Assembly: GCA_037141055.1 (NCBI GenBank)
Contig: JBAXDH010000071.1
Location: 1-18,525, forward strand
Source of the DNA: CAIVAT01 sp037141055
GTDB taxonomy: Bacteria; Bacteroidota; Bacteroidia; Bacteroidales; FEN-979
Direction of reading: 5' to 3'
Length of the DNA: 18,525 nucleotides
Shown here: positions 1-6,071 of the stretch, piece after piece
Position numbering within the stretch: the stretch's first letter is position 1
How the letters are laid out: every line of letters begins with the position of its first letter
Translations under genes and position numbers: made by a program
The notes under the pieces: model-generated
What the model saw: the letters and a program-made list of their open reading frames with translations, nothing else
Told to the model about the DNA's origin: nothing
The model's database searches: none

Positions 1-641
1 CTTCGCACCTCTTCAAGCACCTGTGCGATGGTTTTGCTCCGGAGTTTTCTGCCAAAAGTGTAAATCACATCGCAAAAGCTGCAGTCGAAAGGGCATCCGC
101 GGGTGGTCTGAAGTAAAACTGCCGTGTAGGAGGAGAGGTCACGGGCAAGCAGATCCCATCGCGGTGCCGGTGTTTTTGCCATGTCGGGCTTTGAAACATT
201 CCGGTAGATGCGCTGCCATGATCCGTTTTTATAATCTTCGAGAAATTTTGGCCAGGTCTCTTCAGCCTCACCGTGGAAGATCACATCGATGCCGGCCATT
301 TCCCGGTGAATGAAATGCTCCACCCCGATACCACCCAGGATGATCAGCGAGGAAGGACTGACCTTTCTGCCGTGACGGGCAATCTGCAATGATCTGTTTT
401 GCTGGTTGGATGTTACTGAAATCCCGATGATGTCGAAGGTGCTGTTTTCAATCAGGCGGTCAACCTGGCCGGAAGCGTATTCATCATGCAACTGAACATC
501 GTGTTCAGAAGGTGTAAGTGCGGCCACAGCGGCAATGGCATGCGGGGCAAACAGTGTTTTGGCAAAAAGATATGGAATGCCCTGCGTGATCTGGCTGTCG
601 ATATCACCGGGTGTTCCCGGGCTGATAAGCAATATCCTCAT
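1..641 (-). CDS. B12-binding-domain radical SAM protein, N-terminal 213 residues (cut by window edge)
   Basis: The frame reads leftward from an ATG at 641 and runs off the window edge, so only the N-terminal part is present. Residues 1-130 look like a cobalamin-binding Rossmann domain: the protein opens MRILLISPGTPG and contains DIIGISVTSNQ and LIILGGIGVEHF. A radical SAM domain then begins with TTRGCPFDCSFCDV, giving the CxxxCxxC cluster ligands C183, C187 and C190. This order is that of the B12-binding radical SAM family, whose members do methyl transfers, ring closures or rearrangements. The substrate cannot be named. An in-frame stop lies upstream of 641, so this is the first usable ATG. 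The gene lies 96 bases downstream of the M15 peptidase on the same strand; co-transcription is possible but unproven. Confidence 0.85.
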   Translation of the reverse strand, partial: MRILLISPGTPGDIDSQITQGIPYLFAKTLFAPHAIAAVAALTPSEHDVQLHDEYASGQVDRLIENSTFDIIGISVTSNQQNRSLQIARHGRKVSPSSLIILGGIGVEHFIHREMAGIDVIFHGEAEETWPKFLEDYKNGSWQRIYRNVSKPDMAKTPAPRWDLLARDLSSYTAVLLQTTRGCPFDCSFCDVIYTFGRKLRSKTIAQVLEEVR

Positions 642-737
642 AGGCTGTCTTTTCTTTCGTGGTTCGGAATGTAAAATGCAATGCCTCCGGCAGCTTCAGT
701 CCTGCCATTCGCGCTTTGCCCGATGCACCATGATTTT

Positions 738-1196
738 TTAAGGTTTCGGCAGTATGCCTGGCCTGTATCCGGTCCCCTTGAAAATTGTGAGCAACTGCCG
801 GCGTGGTGCGACGCCAGTGGGGGCCAGGCCGATATGAACCCACGTACCGTATTCGTGGATCAGCTGATCGAAAACAATCCCGGAGGCTGCGATCGCCTGT
901 GCTATTTCGAGCACCGAACCGAACGACGGCACGATGAAATCGGCCGCAAGCCCGTGCAGATGGGCGCTGGTTTTCGAACCGCCGATGAATGTGTTGAGGG
1001 CCGCACAGCGGTATCCGCTGTTGATGTGTATGGAGGCACCACCAAGGAGGGTGCGGACCTCTTCGAGAACCCCTGCTGTGCGGTTCAGGTTCAGCAATAT
1101 TTCCGGGGACGGCGTGTTGTCAATTCCCTGGCGGGCTCCGGCCTGGCTGAATGTCAGTTCTTCAAGCGTAAAATGTTCACTGATGAGATTTGGCAT
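738..1196 (-). CDS. Peptidase M15-type D-Ala-D-Ala carboxypeptidase-like protein
   Basis: A 152-residue protein without a signal peptide or membrane segment. It carries the M15A zinc signature: SGYRC at 60-64, then SAHLHGLAAD with ligands H79 and D86, and a third ligand H121 in WVHIGL. The length matches the single-domain M15A family found in phage endolysins and in many Bacteroidota chromosomes. Family members cut D-Ala-containing peptide bonds in peptidoglycan. No holin, spanin or phage gene is nearby, so a stand-alone, possibly phage-derived wall hydrolase is more likely than an active lysis module. It lies 56 bases after the aminotransferase gene on the same strand. The AT-rich 1197-1252 gap could hold its own promoter, but no convincing box was found. 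Open frames on the opposite strand here are shadows. Confidence 0.85.
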   Translation of the reverse strand: MPNLISEHFTLEELTFSQAGARQGIDNTPSPEILLNLNRTAGVLEEVRTLLGGASIHINSGYRCAALNTFIGGSKTSAHLHGLAADFIVPSFGSVLEIAQAIAASGIVFDQLIHEYGTWVHIGLAPTGVAPRRQLLTIFKGTGYRPGILPKP

Positions 1197-1252
1197 AGGA
1201 TGTTATTTTTAAAAACGTAAAAATAACCAAATTTTACCAAATCAAATTATGT

Positions 1253-2761
1253 TTATGACCATTCTGATATTTTCATTTCCCGTGGCCGGACAATAGGGTC
1301 CAAATCGAACCATTTTTCGGGATGCATGATGGCCGGGGAGCCGTTTTTGAATGAAAATTCGTTGGTATGCCTGTTGTATGTGTAATCCTGCGACCATACC
1401 CGGTGGTTTCGTTCGATCTGCTTCAGCGCATCCGTGATGAACAGCAGTTCCTGGTCAGTCATGGTTGGATGAAGGGAGAGTCTTACCCATCCCGGTTTTT
1501 CAGAAAGATCGCCGTTGTTAATCTTTTCCGTGATCGTTCTGGACCTTTCATGGTCAACATTCAGAAGGTAGTGTCCGTAGGTTCCGGCACAAACACATCC
1601 GCCGCGAACCTGGACCCCGAAACGGTCACTGAGCAGTTTAACGATCAGGTTGTAATGAACCGGCCTGATGTAAAATGAGATTACGCCCAGTCTTTGTTCC
1701 ATGTTGTCAGCAAGGATCTGCAGGTTCGGAATGGTCCGCATTTCAGCAAATGCAAGCCTGACCAACTCTTTCTCCCGGGCATGAATATTGCCGGTTCCCA
1801 TCTGGTTTTTCAGTTCGATGGCCAGTGCCGTTCTGATTGCCTGGAGAAACCCCGGCGTACCCCCGTCTTCACGAACCTCGATGTTATCTGCAAATTTGTA
1901 TTCACCCCAGCGGTTTGTCCAGTCAACAGTGCCACCGCCCGGCTGATCAGGAACTTTGGAAGTATATAGTGCGGAATCGAACACAAGGACCCCCGAAGAG
2001 CCTGGTCCTCCCAGGAATTTGTGAGGGGAGAAGAATATTCCGTCCAGTTTCTCCATCGGGTCTTGAGGATGCATGTCAATGGGGTCATACGGCGCCGAAG
2101 CGGCGAAGTCGACAAAAACAACGCCCCCGAATTCGTGCATCAGCCTGGCCATGGCAGGATAGGGCGTTCTGATACCGGTTACGTTTGAACATGAGGTGAA
2201 CGACCCGATCTTGACCTTCCGGTCTTTGTATCTGATCAGCGCCTCCTCCATCCGGTCAAGGTCAACCAGCATTTCCGGGCCCGGTTCTATCACCACCACA
2301 TCTGCCTCCGTTTCGTACCAGGAAGTATGGTTGGAATGGTGCTCCATGTGCGTGATAAAAACCACAGGCCTGTCTGCTTCCGTTGATCCGGGCTTTTGAG
2401 CGTGTTTGCCACCCGCCTTCAATCCAAGGATTCGCTGGAACTTTACAACCGCACCGGTCATGCCGAATCCGGTTGTAATGATAACATCGCCTTTGCCGGC
2501 ATTTACGTGACTTTTAATCCGCTGATGGGCGAGGTGATATGCTTCGGTCATCAGTCTGCCGCATTCACTGGTTTCGGTGTGGGTATTCCCCACGTACGGT
2601 CCGAATTTATCGGTAATTATTTTCTCAATGGGCAAATACAGCCTGCCGCTGGCAACCCAGTCGGCATAAATCATCGTTTTCCGCCCGTATGGAGTGTCGA
2701 AAGGAAATTCGTTCCCGATAATGTTTTTACGGAACTCATTGAAGTATTTTTCTGGATTCAT
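1253..2761 (-). CDS. Class V aminotransferase / cysteine-desulfurase-like PLP enzyme
   Basis: A fold-type I PLP enzyme of about 502 residues. Counting from the longest possible start at 2791, FVDFA supplies the PLP-ring aspartate (D228), SPHKF supplies the Schiff-base lysine (K258), and THMEHHSNHTSW supplies the stacking histidine region. Family members include SufS/NifS-type desulfurases and kynureninase-like enzymes. The C-terminal half has VRGGCVCAG (C399 and C401), where desulfurases carry a catalytic cysteine, so a sulfur-transfer role is possible. At over 500 residues it is about 100 longer than SufS. I prefer the ATG at 2761, which starts MNPEKYF and leaves 14 bases after the NifX-like gene; the ATG at 2791 would overlap that gene by 16 bases. 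The neighbouring NifX-like gene supports a metallocofactor context, but the substrate is unknown. Confidence 0.8.
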   Translation of the reverse strand: MNPEKYFNEFRKNIIGNEFPFDTPYGRKTMIYADWVASGRLYLPIEKIITDKFGPYVGNTHTETSECGRLMTEAYHLAHQRIKSHVNAGKGDVIITTGFGMTGAVVKFQRILGLKAGGKHAQKPGSTEADRPVVFITHMEHHSNHTSWYETEADVVVIEPGPEMLVDLDRMEEALIRYKDRKVKIGSFTSCSNVTGIRTPYPAMARLMHEFGGVVFVDFAASAPYDPIDMHPQDPMEKLDGIFFSPHKFLGGPGSSGVLVFDSALYTSKVPDQPGGGTVDWTNRWGEYKFADNIEVREDGGTPGFLQAIRTALAIELKNQMGTGNIHAREKELVRLAFAEMRTIPNLQILADNMEQRLGVISFYIRPVHYNLIVKLLSDRFGVQVRGGCVCAGTYGHYLLNVDHERSRTITEKINNGDLSEKPGWVRLSLHPTMTDQELLFITDALKQIERNHRVWSQDYTYNRHTNEFSFKNGSPAIMHPEKWFDLDPIVRPREMKISEWS

Positions 2762-2775
2762 ATGGTTGGCGGGGC

Positions 2776-3117
2776 TTACGGACTGCAACATGTGTTGGAT
2801 TCCATGACCAGTGTCGTATTCAGGTATTCCATGATGATTTTCGTGATAATGACCTCTTTAGTCGAGTGAATATCCAACACCCCTGAAACCGGATTTTTTA
2901 CAGTGGCATTGGTACTGGCATGGAGGATGATTCCTGAACAATCCTTAAGATTGTACATGATGCCGCTATCCGAAGTCAGCATCTCGCTGAGCCTGTTCCA
3001 GCGAAGTTCCTCGTCTGCTATTTCTCCTGATTTGATGGTCAGAACCAGGTACCCCTTCGGACTATTTGGATATGCCGACAACATGATGCCGTCATCAGTG
3101 GGAATTGCTATTTTCAT
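2776..3117 (-). CDS. NifX/NifB-like dinitrogenase iron-molybdenum cofactor domain protein
   Basis: A 113-residue cytosolic protein that opens MKIAIPTDDG, the usual start of the NifX/NafY/NifB C-terminal domain family (RNase H-like fold). These domains bind Fe-Mo or Fe-S cofactors or their precursors; the many small stand-alone members outside nitrogen fixers mostly lack an assigned role. The core spans about residues 1-105, with NLKDCSGIILHAS at 56-68. The C-terminal tail ends with a vicinal cysteine pair (C110, C111), which could bind a metal. No nif structural gene is present. The gene heads the leftward unit with the desulfurase-like enzyme and is divergent from a Crp/Fnr regulator across a 230-base gap with a palindromic operator, suggesting redox-responsive control. 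Confidence 0.75.
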   Translation of the reverse strand: MKIAIPTDDGIMLSAYPNSPKGYLVLTIKSGEIADEELRWNRLSEMLTSDSGIMYNLKDCSGIILHASTNATVKNPVSGVLDIHSTKEVIITKIIMEYLNTTLVMESNTCCSP

Positions 3118-3155
3118 GGGTCGTGTTTGTATTTGATTCTTCTGTTGATAATGTG

Positions 3156-3163
3156 CAAAATTA
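3156..3163 (-). promoter_or_regulatory. Candidate Bacteroidota -7 box for the NifX-like gene
   Basis: On the minus strand this reads TAATTTTG, an exact match to the Bacteroidota -7 consensus TAnnTTTG. It lies about 40 bases before the start codon at 3117. No TTG is visible 19-21 bases upstream, so the promoter may need an activator. Short AT-rich matches are common, hence modest confidence. Confidence 0.35.
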
Positions 3164-3262
3164 AGGTCTTTGCATGTTATAATATTATCTATGGCTGTGA
3201 TAGTTAATAAGTTGCATATATGATACTCGACTTGTATGTATGTGATGTTCCTGTTTGTAAAA

Positions 3263-3278
3263 TGTGATATTTATCACA
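3263..3278. promoter_or_regulatory. Perfect CRP/HcpR-type palindrome (Crp/Fnr operator)
   Basis: TGTGATATTTATCACA has two exact TGTGAT half-sites around a four-base spacer, equal to TGTGA-N6-TCACA, the classical CRP-family operator. It lies 70 bases upstream of the Crp/Fnr regulator gene, in the divergent region shared with the NifX-like gene. A -7-like CACTTTTG (one mismatch) at 3300-3307 would place the palindrome about 41-43 bases upstream of the inferred transcription start, a typical activator position. A lone TGTGAT half-site lies at 3196-3201. The palindrome is directly seen; binding by the adjacent regulator is inferred. Confidence 0.65.
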
Positions 3279-3347
3279 CGAAGATGTGCTAAATTGTTGC
3301 ACTTTTGCAATATCATCATCGATTGTTATTACTGAAAAGGACACCAT

Positions 3348-4049
3348 ATGATACCAGATTTCAGTCCAGTTTTGAATGCCTGCCGCGATTGCAGCGAGAA
3401 ATCCTGTGCTGCTGCCATCCTTCATGTGAAGGAACTTGACCAGATCAGGGAAAACAGCCGCGCTGCAACGTTCAGAAAAGGTGACATAATGGTCCATGCC
3501 GGATCAATGACTTCCCATATTATCTATTTGAAATCAGGCCTCGTCAAGGAATATGTGAAAAGCGCAAACGACAGCGAGCAGATTCTCCAGATTGTCAGCA
3601 AATTTACCTATCTCGGACTACCTTCGTTATTCGGCGACCGGGTCAATCACTATTCTTATGCGGCTCTTACGGATGTTACAGTCTGTTACATCGACGTCAA
3701 TATTTTCAACCAGCTGATCAGGGACAACGGAAATTTTGCTTATGAAATCCTTGTCTCTGTAAGCCGCGACAGCCTCAACAACTTTCACCGGTTCATGAAC
3801 CAGTCGCAAAAGAAAATCTATGGCAGGGTGGCCGATGCAATCATATATTTTTCCAGGATCATTTTTGAACTGGAAACTTTTGAGTTGCCATTTACACGGC
3901 AGGAATTTGCCGATCTGATCGGCCTGTCGCGGGAAAGTGCCACCAGGGTCCTGACAAAATTCAAAGACGACGGTATTCTTTCCATCGACGGACGCCAGAT
4001 AAGTATACTGAAACCCGATCTGCTCGCGCGGATCAGCAAACACGGATAA
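3348..4049 (+). CDS. Crp/Fnr-family transcriptional regulator with FNR-like cysteine set
   Basis: A 233-residue regulator with an N-terminal cysteine stretch, a cyclic-nucleotide-binding-fold sensor domain (about 35-150), a dimerisation helix and a winged helix-turn-helix (about 160-225). Cysteines C12, C15, C20 and C113 resemble the [4Fe-4S] ligands of E. coli FNR (C20, C23, C29, C122), and the last spacing (93) is identical. The recognition helix SRESATR places R195, E196 and R200 like R180, E181 and R185 of E. coli CRP, which read GTGA. FNR itself has Val where CRP has the first Arg. It may therefore sense oxygen or NO through a cluster and bind CRP/HcpR-like sites; a TGTGAT palindrome lies in its own upstream region. 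A heme-sensing HcpR-like role is the main alternative. A mobA-like gene follows after 33 bases. Confidence 0.9.
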   Translation: MIPDFSPVLNACRDCSEKSCAAAILHVKELDQIRENSRAATFRKGDIMVHAGSMTSHIIYLKSGLVKEYVKSANDSEQILQIVSKFTYLGLPSLFGDRVNHYSYAALTDVTVCYIDVNIFNQLIRDNGNFAYEILVSVSRDSLNNFHRFMNQSQKKIYGRVADAIIYFSRIIFELETFELPFTRQEFADLIGLSRESATRVLTKFKDDGILSIDGRQISILKPDLLARISKHG

Positions 4050-4082
4050 CGGAGCGATGGCTGCAGGAATAAAACAACCGTC

Positions 4083-4691
4083 ATGAAGAAGCCGGCGGAT
4101 CACTATACAGGGATCATACTTTCGGGTGGCAAAGGGACAAGGGTTGGCAGGGACAAGGGCCTGATAGAACTCAACGGAAGGAAAATGGTGGAATATGCGA
4201 TCGATATCCTTTCCCCGTTCTGCACCGAAATCATCATTTCATCCAACAATCCTGACTACCATTCAGTTGCCAGCCGCATCGTACCCGATATTTCGGCAGG
4301 ATACGGCCCGATGATGGGCGTTTATTCAGCCCTGAAAAGTTCTTCAACCACCCTGAACCTCATCCTTGCCGTGGACAACATCTTTGTGACCGGGGCATTT
4401 TACCGGTATCTGCTTTCAAAGAACCTGCCGGAATGCATGATTGCCGTGCCTTATGTGAATGACAAATATTTTGAACCGCTTGTTGGTTATTATTCAAAAG
4501 GTTGCATCCCGGCAATGGAACAAATGATGGAAGAGGACAACTACAAGCTGCCTGATCTTTTTACAAAGGTTCCTGTCCTTAAACTGATGGTGGAAAAGGA
4601 GCTGAATGATTTCCATGCCGGCTATTTTCAGAGTCTGAACAATCCGGAGGATCTTTTATCGTTCAGTGCATCTCACCGTGGTCTTTTGTAA
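4083..4691 (+). CDS. mobA: MobA-like molybdenum cofactor guanylyltransferase
   Basis: A 202-residue cytosolic nucleotidyltransferase. The signature IILSGGKGTRVGRDKGL (about 11-27) is the GTP-binding loop of MobA, with K25 as the conserved lysine; PDISAGYGPMMGVYSAL at 68-84 is the second family block. MobA joins GMP to molybdopterin, giving the bis-MGD cofactor of nitrate, formate and related reductases. The metal-binding motif, CDxP in E. coli MobA, appears here as AVDNI around D98: the aspartate is kept but the cysteine and proline are not, so a related activity on another cofactor or nucleotide is possible. It follows the Crp/Fnr regulator by 33 bases, likely one transcript, which would link cofactor finishing to anaerobic control. 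Confidence 0.8.
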   Translation: MKKPADHYTGIILSGGKGTRVGRDKGLIELNGRKMVEYAIDILSPFCTEIIISSNNPDYHSVASRIVPDISAGYGPMMGVYSALKSSSTTLNLILAVDNIFVTGAFYRYLLSKNLPECMIAVPYVNDKYFEPLVGYYSKGCIPAMEQMMEEDNYKLPDLFTKVPVLKLMVEKELNDFHAGYFQSLNNPEDLLSFSASHRGLL

Positions 4692-4708
4692 AATTTGTTA
4701 TCCTCGGT

Positions 4709-5056
4709 TTACTTTTTTGCAGGCCTGTCGTACTGGCAGCAACCCGGCAGTGCATCATAGGTCTTGGCATCAGTTTTTGTATGATCTGTATCATGTCCCA
4801 CTTTCGAAACGGCCTCCTCAATCTTCAGTGTTGTGGTTTTGGTGTCATCATATGTCACTGTTAACATTGCATCTTCTGAATCCCAGGCTGCCTTGGTTAC
4901 ACCTTTTACAGAATTCGCTGCCTTCTCAATCCGCGTTTTACACATGCCGCAATTGCCGTAAACTTTGATTTTTTCCGTTTTCGAAACACCGGCAAAAACG
5001 GAGGTCATGCTGAACATTAGCAGCGTCAGTATTAATATCGTCGATTTTGTTTTCAT
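4709..5056 (-). CDS. Exported heavy-metal-associated (HMA) domain protein with CCQYDRP tail
   Basis: I take the ATG at 5056 because it is followed directly by a signal peptide (MKTKSTILILTLLMFSMTSVFA, residues 1-22); an ATG at 5092 would add 12 residues ahead of it. The mature protein is an HMA ferredoxin-like domain with the metal-binding loop GNCGMC (C36, C39), the MerP/CopZ-type CxxC. The C-terminus carries LPGCCQYDRP with vicinal C106 and C107, which may form a second thiol site, plus a His/Asp-rich linker (GHDTDHTKTD). Members bind soft metals such as Cu(I), Hg(II) or Ag(I) in the periplasm, often with efflux systems. No transporter is adjacent, so the partner is unknown. It is convergent with the mobA-like gene, 17 bases apart, with no clear terminator hairpin between. 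Confidence 0.85.
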   Translation of the reverse strand: MKTKSTILILTLLMFSMTSVFAGVSKTEKIKVYGNCGMCKTRIEKAANSVKGVTKAAWDSEDAMLTVTYDDTKTTTLKIEEAVSKVGHDTDHTKTDAKTYDALPGCCQYDRPAKK

Positions 5057-5089
5057 TTTTCTGGGAATTAGTTGGTTTACAATTATCGG

Positions 5090-5097
5090 CAAAAGTA
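5090..5097 (-). promoter_or_regulatory. Candidate -7 box for the HMA protein gene
   Basis: On the minus strand this reads TACTTTTG, an exact TAnnTTTG match, about 34 bases before the start codon at 5056. No clear TTG is seen at the -33 position. Confidence 0.35.
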
Positions 5098-5243
5098 GGT
5101 AATTTATTAACAGGAAGGAAATCTTCCGGAGACTGCCGTTTATTAAAGGTTTGCCATGTGCCTGGCGGCAATGCTGGTTTACACCGGGTTGGTTTTGGAA
5201 TTGGTTTTGTAATGTTTTCAGCGGTATTATCTAAGATATTTGT

Positions 5244-5257
5244 AACTTTCGAAAGTT
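5244..5257. promoter_or_regulatory. Perfect 14-base palindrome, candidate operator
   Basis: AACTTTCGAAAGTT is a perfect palindrome without a spacer, 81 bases before the LolA-like gene. A -7-like GATATTTG (one mismatch to TAnnTTTG) ends two bases earlier, so a bound protein could block initiation. The cognate regulator is unknown and the palindrome could be fortuitous. Confidence 0.35.
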
Positions 5258-5338
5258 CAATGCGTCAATGACAGATCAAACTGCGGATGCATAAAGGGAA
5301 AATCAAACTGAAATAATATCAAACTTTAATTTTTAACC

Positions 5339-6070
5339 ATGAAAAAATCAATCGCAATTACCATTTTTCTTGCTTCTTTTGTCTCCTTTTCAGGGATGAC
5401 CCAGGAACTGAACCTGGATGAAATTCTAAGCAAATATTATCAAACCATGGGGATTGATAAAATGAAGGAGTGGAAAACCATTACCGCGACGGGAAAATTT
5501 ATCAGCCAGGGTATGGAAATTCCCGGTACCAGCTATATGAAAAGACCGGACAAAATACGATTTGAGCTGGAGATCCAGGGGAATAAAATGCTCCGGGTTT
5601 TCGACGGGCAGGCCGGATGGGTTGTTGCCCCATGGTCGGGCACTATGGATCCCCAGGATATGACTCCGGATGAAGTGAAAAACATGAAAGAGCAGACTGA
5701 TTTTGAAGGAATACTTTACAACTGGAAAGAAAAAGGACATAAAGTTGAACTCATCGGAAAGGAGGATATGCAGGGTACACCTGTATACAAAATCAAGGCT
5801 GTCCTCGCCAACGGAAATATAGAAACGCATTACATAGATGCAGAAAATTTTGTCACGCTAAAAGTTTCCTCAGTCACTAAAATGCAGGGAAATGAGGTGG
5901 AAGGCGATAGCTATCCGAGCAATTATAAGGAGGTACAAGGTGCCATGATGCCATTCGCCATGGAGAGCAAGTACAATGGCGAAACTGGTGAACGCATGGT
6001 TATAGATAAATATGAGATCAATGCTGAATTGAGTGACAGTTTGTTTGTAAAACCTGCTAAAAAGAAATAA
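5339..6070 (+). CDS. LolA-like outer-membrane lipoprotein-sorting protein
   Basis: A 243-residue exported protein with an N-terminal signal peptide (about 1-21, ending near SGMTQ). The rest is the LolA/LolB/RseB-type half-barrel: an early helix (LDEILSKYYQTMG) followed by alternating strands with motifs such as YMKRPDKIRFEL and YIDAENFVTLKVSSVTK. This fold carries lipid chains across the periplasm; Bacteroidota have many such proteins without a clear client. It ends PAKKK one base before the ATG of the large propeller protein, so the two are surely co-transcribed and probably act together at the cell envelope. The client lipid or protein cannot be told from the sequence. Confidence 0.8.
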   Translation: MKKSIAITIFLASFVSFSGMTQELNLDEILSKYYQTMGIDKMKEWKTITATGKFISQGMEIPGTSYMKRPDKIRFELEIQGNKMLRVFDGQAGWVVAPWSGTMDPQDMTPDEVKNMKEQTDFEGILYNWKEKGHKVELIGKEDMQGTPVYKIKAVLANGNIETHYIDAENFVTLKVSSVTKMQGNEVEGDSYPSNYKEVQGAMMPFAMESKYNGETGERMVIDKYEINAELSDSLFVKPAKKK

Positions 6071-6071
6071 A

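Noticed and set aside
604..843. 79-codon frame on the minus strand between the M15 peptidase and the radical SAM gene
   Set aside because: It overlaps both genes in another frame and has no family features; the B12-binding domain starts cleanly at 641.
738..1196. Prophage remnant around the M15 peptidase
   Set aside because: No other phage gene, attachment site or tRNA is present; a single endolysin-like gene is not enough.
681..1220. 179-codon open frame on the plus strand
   Set aside because: It is antisense to the M15 peptidase, whose zinc motifs and family match are clear; the plus-strand product has no recognisable domain.
3627..4103. 158-codon minus-strand frame opposite the Crp/Fnr gene
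   Set aside because: It is a shadow of the regulator, which has a complete sensor and helix-turn-helix structure.
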